A DNA stretch of 64,000 bases from Chloroflexota bacterium (GTDB lineage Bacteria; Chloroflexota; Dehalococcoidia; GIF9; UBA5629). The stretch lies in assembly GCA_016875875.1 (NCBI GenBank), contig VGOP01000005.1:62001-126000 (forward strand), written 5' to 3'. Positions 16,091 to 24,140 of this stretch are shown one piece after another. The notes under the pieces were generated by a model, which saw only the letters and a program-made list of their open reading frames with translations, was not told where the DNA came from and ran no database searches. The stretch's first letter is position 1, and each line of letters starts with the position of its first letter. The position numbers and the translations under genes are program-made.

Positions 16091-17329
16091 TCAACGTAAT
16101 TGATTGACGAGTCTTTCCTCGTCTTTTCTGGTTCGAACTTCGCCATCAAGTCTGGCTTTTAGTATTTTGCCTAAAATCTCTCCTATTTTAGGGCCGGCGG
16201 GAATGCCCATTTTTTTTAAGTCTTCCCCATTCAACAGAGGCTTTATATAGCGCAATTTGGTTAAATACAAGTGCAGGTGTTGGCTCGCTATCGATGATTC
16301 CGATGCCAAAGCATTGGCTTTAATGGCTTGTGCTGAATAACCGTGAAGCGACTGGTAAATATCGCTGGGTTTTAGCTGGGGGTTGGCTAAGTTGTGCAAT
16401 TTGGCCTTGACTTGTAATGTGTGTCGCATGGCTTGAGAGGAGGTTTTCGGGAAGTTGAGATGTGAGATGAACTCCTCGTTTCCCTTTTCTGCCAGATTAT
16501 AGATGAGCAGGCACAGGTAAAGAGCTGAGAATGAGCCCCGTATATCAACCTGGCGAGCTTTGGTGAACATTTTGCTAAGCCAACCGTCGCCTTTGAGCGA
16601 TGGGTGCAATTGACGGAGAACTCCTAGCTCTTCAGCGCGTCTAAAGGCTGGCTCCGGTTCATCTTCTTTAAGAATTAACTCCAGCTCGTGCCTTATGCGG
16701 TCACCGCTTATGGTATCGAGCATAGCCACATCACGACGGAGCAATTTTTCGGTTTCCGCCTCCAGTTTGAAGCTTAATCTCTGCTCGTAGCGTATCGCCC
16801 TTAATATTCTGGTAGCGTCGTCGACGAAGCTTTTTGAGTGCAGTATACGGATGAGGCGATGCTCGAGGTCGTCTTTGCTGTGGTATAGGTCAATCAGCTC
16901 GCCGAAGCGTTGTGGGTTAAGGTGCAATGCCATGGCGTTGATAGAGAAGTCCCTGCGGATGAGGTCATCCTTGAGGCTGCCCGGCTTGACGATGGGTAAA
17001 GCTCCCGGTTTGCTGTAAGTTTCACTGCGGGCGGTAGCTAAGTCAAGGCTAAAGCCGGGATAATCGAGTTTGGCAGTGCCGAAGCGAGGATGGACTGTTA
17101 ACTTTGCCCGGCTATCTTTTGCTAGCTTCCGCGCCAGTTCGATAGCATCACCTTCGACGACCAAATCGAAGTCGAAGTTAGCACGTTCCAAAAACAAGTC
17201 ACGCACCACTCCGCCGACAATATATAGCTCCTGCCCCAGCGCACTGGCCTCTTGCCCTGCAATTTTTACCAGAGCTAGAACTGCAGGCGGTAGATATTTT
17301 TCAAGTTGCGACGAAAGATTTTCAGGCAT
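16091..17329 (-). CDS. CCA-adding enzyme / poly(A) polymerase family protein
   Basis: A 412-residue class II tRNA nucleotidyltransferase. Motif A reads YIVGGVVRDLFL followed by DFDLVVEGD (catalytic DxD), then the flexible loop region, RRDFSINAMAL (motif B/C), RILRAIRYEQRL (motif D/E) and an alpha-helical tail. It may add CCA to tRNA 3' ends, or only CC or A in a split system; sequence alone does not separate these from poly(A) polymerase. No HD domain is evident in the C-terminal part. It starts at ATG 17329, 30 bases after the end of the acetyltransferase gene on the same strand, and could be co-transcribed with it. Confidence 0.88.
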   Translation of the reverse strand: MPENLSSQLEKYLPPAVLALVKIAGQEASALGQELYIVGGVVRDLFLERANFDFDLVVEGDAIELARKLAKDSRAKLTVHPRFGTAKLDYPGFSLDLATARSETYSKPGALPIVKPGSLKDDLIRRDFSINAMALHLNPQRFGELIDLYHSKDDLEHRLIRILHSKSFVDDATRILRAIRYEQRLSFKLEAETEKLLRRDVAMLDTISGDRIRHELELILKEDEPEPAFRRAEELGVLRQLHPSLKGDGWLSKMFTKARQVDIRGSFSALYLCLLIYNLAEKGNEEFISHLNFPKTSSQAMRHTLQVKAKLHNLANPQLKPSDIYQSLHGYSAQAIKANALASESSIASQHLHLYLTKLRYIKPLLNGEDLKKMGIPAGPKIGEILGKILKARLDGEVRTRKDEERLVNQLR

Positions 17330-17359
17330 AGTTTAGTAATTACGTGGTAGTATTCAAGC

Positions 17360-17854
17360 TCAATAGATTAACTGCATTAGATGTACATCTAACAAATTGC
17401 CAAACTTTTTACCCACCTCTCTCATAGTTCCTATGTGCTGGAACCCGAAAGACTCGCAGAGTTCAATACTTACGTCATTACCGTCCGCTATTCTGGCAAT
17501 TACTGTGTGTAAGCCTGCCGTTTTACCTTTCTGGATAATCGCTTTCATAAGCTCCTTCCCAATTCCCTTTCCCCGGTATTCTTCCTTGACGTAGAGCGAT
17601 ATTTCGGCAGTATCGCAATAGGCGCATCTGTCAGACCATTGGCTTAAAGATGTCCATCCTACAATGAGGCCATCCTGCCCGGCAATTAATATAGGATGAC
17701 TGGCATCATGGTTTACAAACCAGCTTTCTTGTTCCTCAAGAGTCTTCGGCTCAGTGTCAAATGTAGCGGTCGTTTTTTCAATAGCGTCGTTGTAAATTTC
17801 GGTAATTTGCCCTAAATCTGCCAATTTTGCTTGCCTAATGGTTAACATGTTCAT
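17360..17854 (-). CDS. GNAT family N-acetyltransferase (phosphinothricin acetyltransferase-like)
   Basis: 164 residues with the GNAT fold. N-terminal TIRQAKLADLGQITEIYNDA matches the Pat/Bar/YwnH subgroup, followed by TATFDTEP, the acetyl-CoA loop EEYRGKGIGKELM and the C-terminal ELCESFGFQHIG. The subgroup acetylates amino-acid analogues such as phosphinothricin or methionine sulfoximine; the actual substrate here is unknown. The promoter (17924-17952) and an 18-base perfect palindrome (17877-17894) in its leader indicate regulation by a repressor. Two close ATGs (17854, 17848) are possible starts; neither has a strong ribosome site. Confidence 0.83.
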   Translation of the reverse strand: MNMLTIRQAKLADLGQITEIYNDAIEKTTATFDTEPKTLEEQESWFVNHDASHPILIAGQDGLIVGWTSLSQWSDRCAYCDTAEISLYVKEEYRGKGIGKELMKAIIQKGKTAGLHTVIARIADGNDVSIELCESFGFQHIGTMREVGKKFGNLLDVHLMQLIY

Positions 17855-17876
17855 GTGTCCGTTGACTCCGTACCAG

Positions 17877-17894
17877 GGTGTGATTTATCACACC
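17877..17894. promoter_or_regulatory. Perfect palindrome, candidate operator
   Basis: GGTGTGAT-TT-ATCACACC, a perfect inverted repeat placed between the predicted transcription start and the GNAT start codon, where a bound repressor would block transcription. The half sites resemble TGTGA boxes, but the spacing (four, not six) differs from the CRP type. Confidence 0.6.
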
Positions 17895-17923
17895 TTGTCC
17901 TGTTCGTCTATTATATTTTTGGA

Positions 17924-17952
17924 ATTCTACTGCTTGGCGTAGGAGTGGTCAA
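17924..17952 (-). promoter_or_regulatory. Promoter of the GNAT gene (copy 1 of a duplicated promoter)
   Basis: On the minus strand: TTGACC, a 17-base spacer, and TAGAAT. The whole block (ggaattctactgcttggcgt and beyond) is repeated at 18428-18456 in the same orientation. Confidence 0.7.
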
Positions 17953-17972
17953 GACTGTCTTTTTCAATGTAA

Positions 17973-18380
17973 TTAGTCACCTTTGGCTTTGAATATGGAA
18001 TATGTGCCTATTGCCTTGGCGATGAGGCGTCCGTTGCCTTCTATTTCTGATTCCAGTACGGCAATCCTCTTGCCCTTGTGAATAACCTTTGTTTTGCAGG
18101 CAAGCAGGCCAGATGCCAGTGCTGCGAAGTAGACCACTTTGATTTCCACAGTGGCACAAATTTCATCTTTATCTAAATGGGGATAAAGAGCTGCGCCCAT
18201 ACCGGTATCTGCCATGGAATAGACGACGCCTCCATGCACGACTTTGTGCGGGTTAAGCAGCTTTTCATTTATCTCTAAGACGCACTCACTGTATCCTTTC
18301 TCGGATGCTGTGAAATTCAGACCTATCAGCTCAGCGAAGGGGTGAAATCCTTCTGCGTTCAGAGGAAATTGCTTTGGCAT
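17973..18380 (-). CDS. PaaI-family hotdog thioesterase
   Basis: A 135-residue hotdog-fold acyl-CoA thioesterase. The signature NPHKVVHGGVVYSMADTG gives the helix-start HGG and catalytic Asp region, and ATVEIKVVYF is the central strand of the 4HBT/PaaI group. It would hydrolyse aromatic or medium-chain acyl-CoAs; the substrate is unknown. GGAGGT lies eight bases before ATG 18380, and its promoter (18428-18456) is a copy of the one before the GNAT gene. The two genes are separate units read leftward. Confidence 0.85.
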   Translation of the reverse strand: MPKQFPLNAEGFHPFAELIGLNFTASEKGYSECVLEINEKLLNPHKVVHGGVVYSMADTGMGAALYPHLDKDEICATVEIKVVYFAALASGLLACKTKVIHKGKRIAVLESEIEGNGRLIAKAIGTYSIFKAKGD

Positions 18381-18427
18381 AGGAATACCTCCATATGTCC
18401 AGCCTTATGCTTGTCGCAGCTTGTGGA

Positions 18428-18456
18428 ATTCTACTGCTTGGCGTAATGGTGGTCAA
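18428..18456 (-). promoter_or_regulatory. Promoter of the thioesterase gene (copy 2 of the duplicated promoter)
   Basis: TTGACC, a 17-base spacer, and TAGAAT on the minus strand, nearly identical including spacer to 17924-17952. The predicted start lies about 40 bases ahead of ATG 18380. Confidence 0.7.
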
Positions 18457-18543
18457 GGCTTCTCTGCTGGGTTGTTTACTGGCAATGTCATTTTGCGGTA
18501 CGTAAGCCACCGAAGCCTTGTCCTGAACGCAGTGAAGGAATCC

Positions 18544-18575
18544 AGAGATTGCCACGCTTCGCTCGCAATGACAGG
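18544..18575. repeat. Half copy of the REP-like repeat
   Basis: gagattgccacgcttcgctc followed by gcaatgacagg, matching the right half of the element at 5921-5987. Confidence 0.5.
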
Positions 18576-18757
18576 GGGGAAGAACGGGGCTAAAGCCTCG
18601 CTACGGTGAAAGCGACTCTGAAGCGTTGCACTACATTGGTTGGATAATTACTACCCTCGAAATGACGCCAAACACTCTCGGATTTGACTATGCGTTTTAG
18701 AAGGTGATATAAATAAAAGCAGAAAGCTCTCGCTGAATGAGGAAGGAGTCTGAGGCT

Positions 18758-18826
18758 ATGTGCAAGACATGTGCCGCTCATGCCAAGAAGGCTGACAAGC
18801 CAAAGAAAGCCACCAAGAAAAAATAG
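18758..18826 (+). CDS. Very small Lys-rich CxxC peptide
   Basis: A 22-codon ORF with a good ribosome site (AAGGAG, nine bases upstream of ATG). The product starts MCKTCAAHAKKADKPKK and ends in lysines. It holds a CxxC plus a His, a possible metal site, and is strongly basic, so nucleic-acid binding or a ribosome-linked role is conceivable. There is no family I can name. It may be real because ribosome site and composition agree, but an ORF this short can arise by chance. Confidence 0.4.
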   Translation: MCKTCAAHAKKADKPKKATKKK

Positions 18827-19144
18827 GCACGAAATCCTATAGGTATTGGTTCTCCCTTCGTTATCGTCTGGAATGGCGGAGCATTTTAGCTCGGCAAAAG
18901 TTGGGATGTGTGAGAAACCGAAGCTTTACGCCATGTCGATAGCAAGTTAACTTTATTCCTCTGGATGTTCTTGTCTCGTCCTTATTTTGAAGTCATGCCG
19001 GCTGCCATCAACAAGCGGCGTGGCAGTTCTCAAGTGTTTGTGGTTCCTGCATCATCTGTTGTGTTAGCACTGATGGTTGTTGTTTTGTTGCCAGTTAGGA
19101 TGCAGATATAATGGGCATGTAGCGATGACGCAAGGAGGTGCAAA
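18827..19144. other. Intergenic leader region of the trehalose genes
   Basis: About 318 bases without an ORF. The right part holds the otsA promoter (19085-19112) and ribosome site (AAGGAGG). I see no riboswitch-like fold or repeat elsewhere in it. Confidence 0.55.
19085..19112 (+). promoter_or_regulatory. Probable promoter of the otsA operon
   Basis: TTGTTG, a 16-base spacer, and TATAAT (19107-19112), about 25 bases before AAGGAGG and the TTG start of otsA. Confidence 0.5.
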
Positions 19145-20617
19145 TTGAGCTGGACAAAAGCAGATTTGCAGCAGTTGGTTAAAACCAAACTAACTGACCG
19201 ATTGTTCATAGTCGTGTCCAACAGAGAGCCTTATATTCATATTTTATCTGGTGATGAGATTCAGTGTATTGTTCCAGCCAGTGGTCTCACGGTGGCTTTA
19301 GACCCGGTAATGTGTGCCTGTGGTGGTGTCTGGATTGCCCATGGAAGCGGTAGTGCCGATAGAGAGGTTGTTGATGATAAAAACCGCGTATCAGTTCCCC
19401 CAGATGAGCCTTGCTATACCTTGAGACGGGTGTGGTTAACCAAGGAAGAAGAAGAAGGTTACTATTTGGGGTTTTCAAACGAAGCCTTGTGGCCGCTATG
19501 TCATATTGCCTATACGCCACCTAACTTTGATGAAGCTCATTGGAACACTTACAAAAGTGTGAATCAGATTTTTGCTGACGCTGTACTTGAGGAAATCGGC
19601 GACAGGCAAGCGTTCGTTTTTATTCAGGACTATCATCTGGCGCTCTTGTCTAGATTGATAAAAGCCAAAAATCCTCAGGTAATTACGGCACAGTTTTGGC
19701 ACATACCATGGCCTAACCCTGAGGCCTTTCGAATTTGCCCCTGGGGAGAAGAAATATTGGATGGTTTACTGGGCAATGACCTCTTGGGTTTCCACATAAA
19801 ATATCATTGTGATAACTTCCTGGAGACTGTGAAGCTGATGCTGGAGTCGAGAGTTGACCATGAGAGGTCGGCGGTTAGTCGTGGCGGCAGCATGACATTA
19901 GTGCGTCCTTTTCCTATTAGTGTTGACTTTCACCGAATAGCACGTGATGCTGCCAGGGCGGAAACCACTGAAAGAATGGAAGAAATTCGCCGTAGGTGGC
20001 AGTTGGGAGATGAGTTTATCGGGATTGGGATTGACAGGTTGGATTACACGAAAGGAATACCGCACAGATTCAGGGCTTTGGATAAGTTCCTAGCTAAGTA
20101 TCCAGAGTATCAAGGACGAATAGTTTTCTTTCAATTAGGAGAGCCAAGCCGAATTCACATTAAGAAATATAAAGAGCTGAATGCTGAGGTTGATGACCTT
20201 GTCGAGGAGATAAACTGGAAATATCAATCTGCTAATTGGAAACCAATAATATACGTTAGGGAACATTCGTCGCCGGCAACTTTGCTGAATTTCAATAGGT
20301 TGGCACATTTCTGCATTGTCAGCTCGCTCCACGATGGTATGAACTTGGTGGCTAAGGAGTTTGTTTCTTCCAGAACAGATGAAGATGGTGTGCTGATACT
20401 CAGCCGATTCACCGGCGCTGCCAGGGAGCTGACCGAGGCGCTTCTTGTAAATCCTTACGCTATTGATGACTTTGCTGAGGCTATAAAAAAAGCCATCGAA
20501 ATGCCTAAGGAGCAAAGGAAGGCAAGGATGCGGAAGCTGCGCCAGGTGGTGGAGGAAAACAATATTTATCGTTGGGCTGGAAGCATCATTTCTGAGTTAG
20601 CTAATCTGGGGCTTTAG
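19145..20617 (+). CDS. otsA: Trehalose-6-phosphate synthase (GT20)
   Basis: A 490-residue GT20 glycosyltransferase that joins UDP-glucose (or another NDP-glucose) to glucose-6-phosphate. It starts with TTG 19145 after AAGGAGGTG. Motifs: VSNREPYIH at the N-terminus, [30 protein letters not shown], the phosphate-binding [13 protein letters not shown], and [14 protein letters not shown] near the nucleotide site. The length matches OtsA. otsB follows after 13 bases and then mscS and treT, all the same way, so this is a trehalose/osmotic-stress operon. The variant GSGS in the first glycine loop is a small departure from the enterobacterial sequence. Confidence 0.92.
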   Translation: MSWTKADLQQLVKTKLTDRLFIVVSNREPYIHILSGDEIQCIVPASGLTVALDPVMCACGGVWIAHGSGSADREVVDDKNRVSVPPDEPCYTLRRVWLTKEEEEGYYLGFSNEALWPLCHIAYTPPNFDEAHWNTYKSVNQIFADAVLEEIGDRQAFVFIQDYHLALLSRLIKAKNPQVITAQFWHIPWPNPEAFRICPWGEEILDGLLGNDLLGFHIKYHCDNFLETVKLMLESRVDHERSAVSRGGSMTLVRPFPISVDFHRIARDAARAETTERMEEIRRRWQLGDEFIGIGIDRLDYTKGIPHRFRALDKFLAKYPEYQGRIVFFQLGEPSRIHIKKYKELNAEVDDLVEEINWKYQSANWKPIIYVREHSSPATLLNFNRLAHFCIVSSLHDGMNLVAKEFVSSRTDEDGVLILSRFTGAARELTEALLVNPYAIDDFAEAIKKAIEMPKEQRKARMRKLRQVVEENNIYRWAGSIISELANLGL

Positions 20618-20630
20618 GGGTGTTTATTTC

Positions 20631-21419
20631 ATGCAGTATCTTTTCGATGTATGGGATGAGGTTGCCCAGCGTCTCAAATCGGCTGACCATGTCCTGCTTC
20701 TCTCGGATTATGATGGCACCTTAACTCCCATTGTAGATAAGCCGGAGTTAGCTATTCTTCCTCAGGAGACGAGAAAGCTACTCCGAATATTGGCTAAGAA
20801 CCGACGCTATGCAGTTGGCATCGTTAGCGGTAGGGCTTTGCCTGACCTAAAAAACAAGATAGGCTTAGAGGGTATTATATATGCTGGAAACCATGGGTTG
20901 GAGATAGAAGGTTTTGGTTCAAGCTTTTTAGAGCCTATTGCTGAGGAAATGAGGCCTTTCCTTAAGATGTTAAATCAGGCGCTATCAGCCACGTTGAGGA
21001 ATATTAAAGGAGTGTTTGTTGAGGATAAAGGATTGACTGTCAGTGTTCACTATCGATTGGTTGATGATTCTGAGGAGGCAAGAGTGAAAGACACATTTAG
21101 AAAGGTCACTGACCCGCTGCATGTGACCGGCAAGATAAGGATTACTCAAGGTAAGAAGGTTTACGAAATAAGGCCGCCTGTAGATTGGAACAAGGGTAAA
21201 GCGATATGCTGGCTTATGGCTAAATGCAGAGCGGCCAGGGGAAGAGGAGCAGCATTACCGATATATTTGGGTGATGACTTGACTGACGAAGATGGTTTTA
21301 GGGCGGTTGAGAGAAATGATGGCATTTCAATTTTTGTTGGTGAGGGTAACTTGCAATCAGCGGCGCGTTACTTCTTGAAGTCGCCTGAAGAAGTGACGGA
21401 ATTCTTAAAGATGTTATAA
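20631..21419 (+). CDS. otsB: Trehalose-6-phosphate phosphatase
   Basis: A 262-residue HAD-superfamily phosphatase that removes phosphate from trehalose-6-phosphate. Motif I LLSDYDGTLTPI provides the nucleophile and acid aspartates, VSGRALPDL is motif II, the cap region includes YAGNHGLEIEG, a lysine follows in WNKGKAI, and motif IV is YLGDDLTDEDGF. It completes the OtsA-OtsB route immediately downstream of otsA. The length and motif order are standard. A weak ribosome site (ggggtg) precedes ATG 20631; translation may be coupled with otsA. Confidence 0.94.
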   Translation: MQYLFDVWDEVAQRLKSADHVLLLSDYDGTLTPIVDKPELAILPQETRKLLRILAKNRRYAVGIVSGRALPDLKNKIGLEGIIYAGNHGLEIEGFGSSFLEPIAEEMRPFLKMLNQALSATLRNIKGVFVEDKGLTVSVHYRLVDDSEEARVKDTFRKVTDPLHVTGKIRITQGKKVYEIRPPVDWNKGKAICWLMAKCRAARGRGAALPIYLGDDLTDEDGFRAVERNDGISIFVGEGNLQSAARYFLKSPEEVTEFLKML

Positions 21420-21435
21420 TGTGTGGAGATGCTCA

Positions 21436-22827
21436 ATGGTTGATTGGCTAACCACAAGTTGGCTTTGGCTAACAAGAAACTGGCTTTACATTGCCGTTCC
21501 TCTGGTTATTTTCTTGGCTACCTATGTGGTCGGTTTGTGGGTCAGGAGGATTGTTTATAGGGCCTTCAACCGTTGGATGGTAGGGAAGTGGGAAGGAGGC
21601 CAGTTAATCATTCATACGACACGGACCCCGTTTATCTACTGGTTCCTGATTTTAGGTGCTTTCATAGCCATCCAGGTCTCAAAATTAAACTCTTCCGCAA
21701 AGATATTCGCTGATAAGATATTGGCCAGTCTTTTCGTCTTTTCATTGACTTGGGTGGTTGTCAGTTTAAGCACACAAATATTGAAGCTTTACATTGGTAA
21801 GGTTCCACGCCTGCAGCCCTCGGAGACTTTGATAGTAAATGCCGTTAGAATTGCTATTGCTGTGGTCGGAGCCTTGATATTGCTCGATGTTTGGGGAGCA
21901 CCGACTACACCAATCATCTTGCTTCTGGCTGCTGCTATTCTGATAGCGGCTTTAGCTTTTAGAGACGTGCTGGCCAATTTTTTCTCAGGTTTTCAACTAG
22001 CCCAAGGTGAGCAAATCAAGGTCGGCGACTTTATAAAATTGGAGTCTGGGGAGAGCGGTTATGTCACCGACGTGACCTGGAGAAATACCCAGGTCAGAGC
22101 ACTGGATGGCAACCTCATCCTGGTTCCCAACAGTCGATTGGTCCAGAGCACTGTTATTAATTACGGGCGTCCACTCAAGAAAGCTACTAGGCCTTTTCGT
22201 TTTTACACGCGTCTCTATTTGAAGGAGCTGACCGGATTAAAAGCCAGCAATTTGGTGGAGCTGGTTAATATGTTGAAAGAAGTTCCTGACTCTGTGATTT
22301 ATTACCATACTCATCATTTTCTTGAAGAGTATCATTATCTAACTCCTGAACCAGCCAATGATTTTGCCCTGTGGGTTAGCGACGAGCTTGGCGACGAAGT
22401 CATAGGAGAGAAGTTAGCCAGCATTGATACGTTTGATTTCCCAACCATCAGCGCCTTAAGGGCAAGAATTGAGGGCGTCATTAGGGATTATCTATCGAAA
22501 AAGCCGGATGGGCGAACTGCACGCGAGGGTAGGGAGTTCCATTTTATCAAGTCAGTGAGCTTCATAATGCCTACCCCGTATGTTGCTCACGATCTCAGGG
22601 AGTTTATTGAGGTGCTCAGGCAAGTCAGTATAAATTCCCTTGCTTATCACATTTTTGAGGCAAGGTTAAGGTTAAAGAAGGGTGTTAGTGACTTTGCTAT
22701 TTGGATTGAGGAATGTCTTGATGATAAGGATTTGGCTGAGAAACTTGCTTACTTAGACCCATATAATTATACGCTGGAAGGTCTGAGGTCGACTATGATT
22801 CAAGTGATTGAGAAGCGTATTAAATAA
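21436..22827 (+). CDS. MscS-family mechanosensitive channel
   Basis: About 463 residues. Four or more hydrophobic helices lie in the first 190 residues, ending in the pore helix region (LLAAAILIAALAFRDVLANF) of MscS channels, then the beta domain FSGFQLAQGEQIKVGDFI, with VTDVTWRNTQVRALDGN and VPNSRL. A long C-terminal cytoplasmic part follows with a repeated YHTHHF / YHIFEA-type segment (about residues 285-330 and 395-440), which suggests an internal duplication. These channels release solutes on hypo-osmotic shock. ATG 21436, after GTGGAG, is preferred over GTG 21421. The gene sits between otsB and treT, consistent with osmotic control. Confidence 0.9.
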   Translation: MVDWLTTSWLWLTRNWLYIAVPLVIFLATYVVGLWVRRIVYRAFNRWMVGKWEGGQLIIHTTRTPFIYWFLILGAFIAIQVSKLNSSAKIFADKILASLFVFSLTWVVVSLSTQILKLYIGKVPRLQPSETLIVNAVRIAIAVVGALILLDVWGAPTTPIILLLAAAILIAALAFRDVLANFFSGFQLAQGEQIKVGDFIKLESGESGYVTDVTWRNTQVRALDGNLILVPNSRLVQSTVINYGRPLKKATRPFRFYTRLYLKELTGLKASNLVELVNMLKEVPDSVIYYHTHHFLEEYHYLTPEPANDFALWVSDELGDEVIGEKLASIDTFDFPTISALRARIEGVIRDYLSKKPDGRTAREGREFHFIKSVSFIMPTPYVAHDLREFIEVLRQVSINSLAYHIFEARLRLKKGVSDFAIWIEECLDDKDLAEKLAYLDPYNYTLEGLRSTMIQVIEKRIK

Positions 22828-22837
22828 GGTGGATTAA

Positions 22838-24085
22838 TTGCAGAACGAAATTCATTTACAATCTAGAATCCGGTTGCAAGATTATGAGCCCATAGTTGGC
22901 AGAAGTTGCCTTGAAGAATTGAGGATGCTGACCGAGAAATCTTCGGGCAAAGTTGTCCAGATTATAAACTCTACGTTTATTGGTGGTGGGGTGGCAGAGA
23001 TTTTGGAGCATATGGTACCTCTGCTTAATCAGCTAGGTGTTGATGTCAGATGGAATGTGATAAATGGTAGCGATGAATTCTTTGAGGTGACTAAGAAATT
23101 CCATAATGCCCTCCATGGTAAGCATGAGAAAATTTCGCCTCGAGATTTTGCTTTGTTCTCGGAAGTAACTGAGCGGAACCTGGAGGAGATGAGTTTTTAC
23201 GGAGATATTGTTTTTGTTCATGACCCTCAGCCGGTGGGTTTGATAGCCAAGAAGAAGGAGATAGGCAAGAAATGGGTATGGCGATGCCATATCGATGTCT
23301 CCAGCCCTGATAGGAAGGTATGGAGGTTTCTGCGTGGCTTTATTGTGGACTATGATGCCGCTGTCTTCTCAGCACCTAACTTTGCTCAACAACTGCCCAT
23401 CCGTCAGTTCTTAATTACACCATCCATAGACCCACTGAGCGATAAGAACAAAGAGCTTGACTCAGGGACAATTGATACTGTGCTGGCAAAGTATGGTTTG
23501 GTTTCAGACAAGCCCATGATTACCCAGATTTCTCGTTTTGACCGTTTGAAAGACCCGCTGGGGGTGATAGAAGCTTTTGAGATGGTGAGGAAAAGCATAG
23601 ATTGTCAACTGGTTCTGGCTGGTGGAACAGCCACTGATGACCCTGAGTCCGAGGAGGTGCTTGAGGAGGTGAGGAAAAGAGTGGAAGAGAATCCTGACAT
23701 TCATGTCTTGCTAGTGCCGCCAGAAAGCGATATTGAGATTAACGCTTTGCAGCGGGCAGCCACGATTATCATTCAGAAATCGTTGAAAGAAGGTTTTGGG
23801 CTAACCATAAGCGAAGCATTGTGGAAGGCGAAGCCGGTAGTGGCTTCGGCGGTCGGAGGCATACCGTTGCAGGTTAAGAATAAGTTTACTGGACTGCTAT
23901 GCTACACGGTTGAGGGTGCTGCCTATGCCCTCAAACAGCTATTGAGCAACCCAGAATATGCTAACTGGCTGGGGCAAAATGGAAAAGAGCATGTTAAGCA
24001 GAACTTTTTGATAACTGGCCACCTTAAAGACTACTTACTTATGTTTTTGTCTTTAGACCAAACCTCTGACGTAATCTATTTGTAA
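22838..24085 (+). CDS. treT: Trehalose glycosyltransferring synthase TreT-like (GT4)
   Basis: A 415-residue GT4 glycosyltransferase. The N-terminal half has the TreT signature INSTFIGGGVAEILEHMVPL and RWNVINGSDEFFEVTKKFHN, followed by VFVHDPQPVGLI. The C-terminal half has ISRFDRLKDPLG and the EX7E-like EGFGLTISEALW. TreT-type enzymes make trehalose reversibly from NDP-glucose and free glucose. It begins with TTG 22838 ten bases after mscS. The operon thus encodes a second trehalose route, independent of OtsAB. An alternative is a related sucrose- or trehalose-phosphate synthase, but the N-terminal signature favours TreT. Confidence 0.85.
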   Translation: MQNEIHLQSRIRLQDYEPIVGRSCLEELRMLTEKSSGKVVQIINSTFIGGGVAEILEHMVPLLNQLGVDVRWNVINGSDEFFEVTKKFHNALHGKHEKISPRDFALFSEVTERNLEEMSFYGDIVFVHDPQPVGLIAKKKEIGKKWVWRCHIDVSSPDRKVWRFLRGFIVDYDAAVFSAPNFAQQLPIRQFLITPSIDPLSDKNKELDSGTIDTVLAKYGLVSDKPMITQISRFDRLKDPLGVIEAFEMVRKSIDCQLVLAGGTATDDPESEEVLEEVRKRVEENPDIHVLLVPPESDIEINALQRAATIIIQKSLKEGFGLTISEALWKAKPVVASAVGGIPLQVKNKFTGLLCYTVEGAAYALKQLLSNPEYANWLGQNGKEHVKQNFLITGHLKDYLLMFLSLDQTSDVIYL

Positions 24086-24140
24086 TCGCTCCCAGACTAT
24101 TGCTCTTATGGAAGGCAATTGAAAGCCAAGAGATACTAAG

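Larger units (their letters stand above)
18381..18757. other. Intergenic region with duplicated promoter and repeats
   Basis: About 377 bases without a convincing gene. It holds the thioesterase promoter (18428-18456), part of a REP-like repeat (18544-18575), a gctaaagcctcgctacgg block typical of small intergenic hairpins (18592-18606), and the ribosome site of a tiny downstream ORF (AAGGAG, 18743-18748). Confidence 0.6.
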
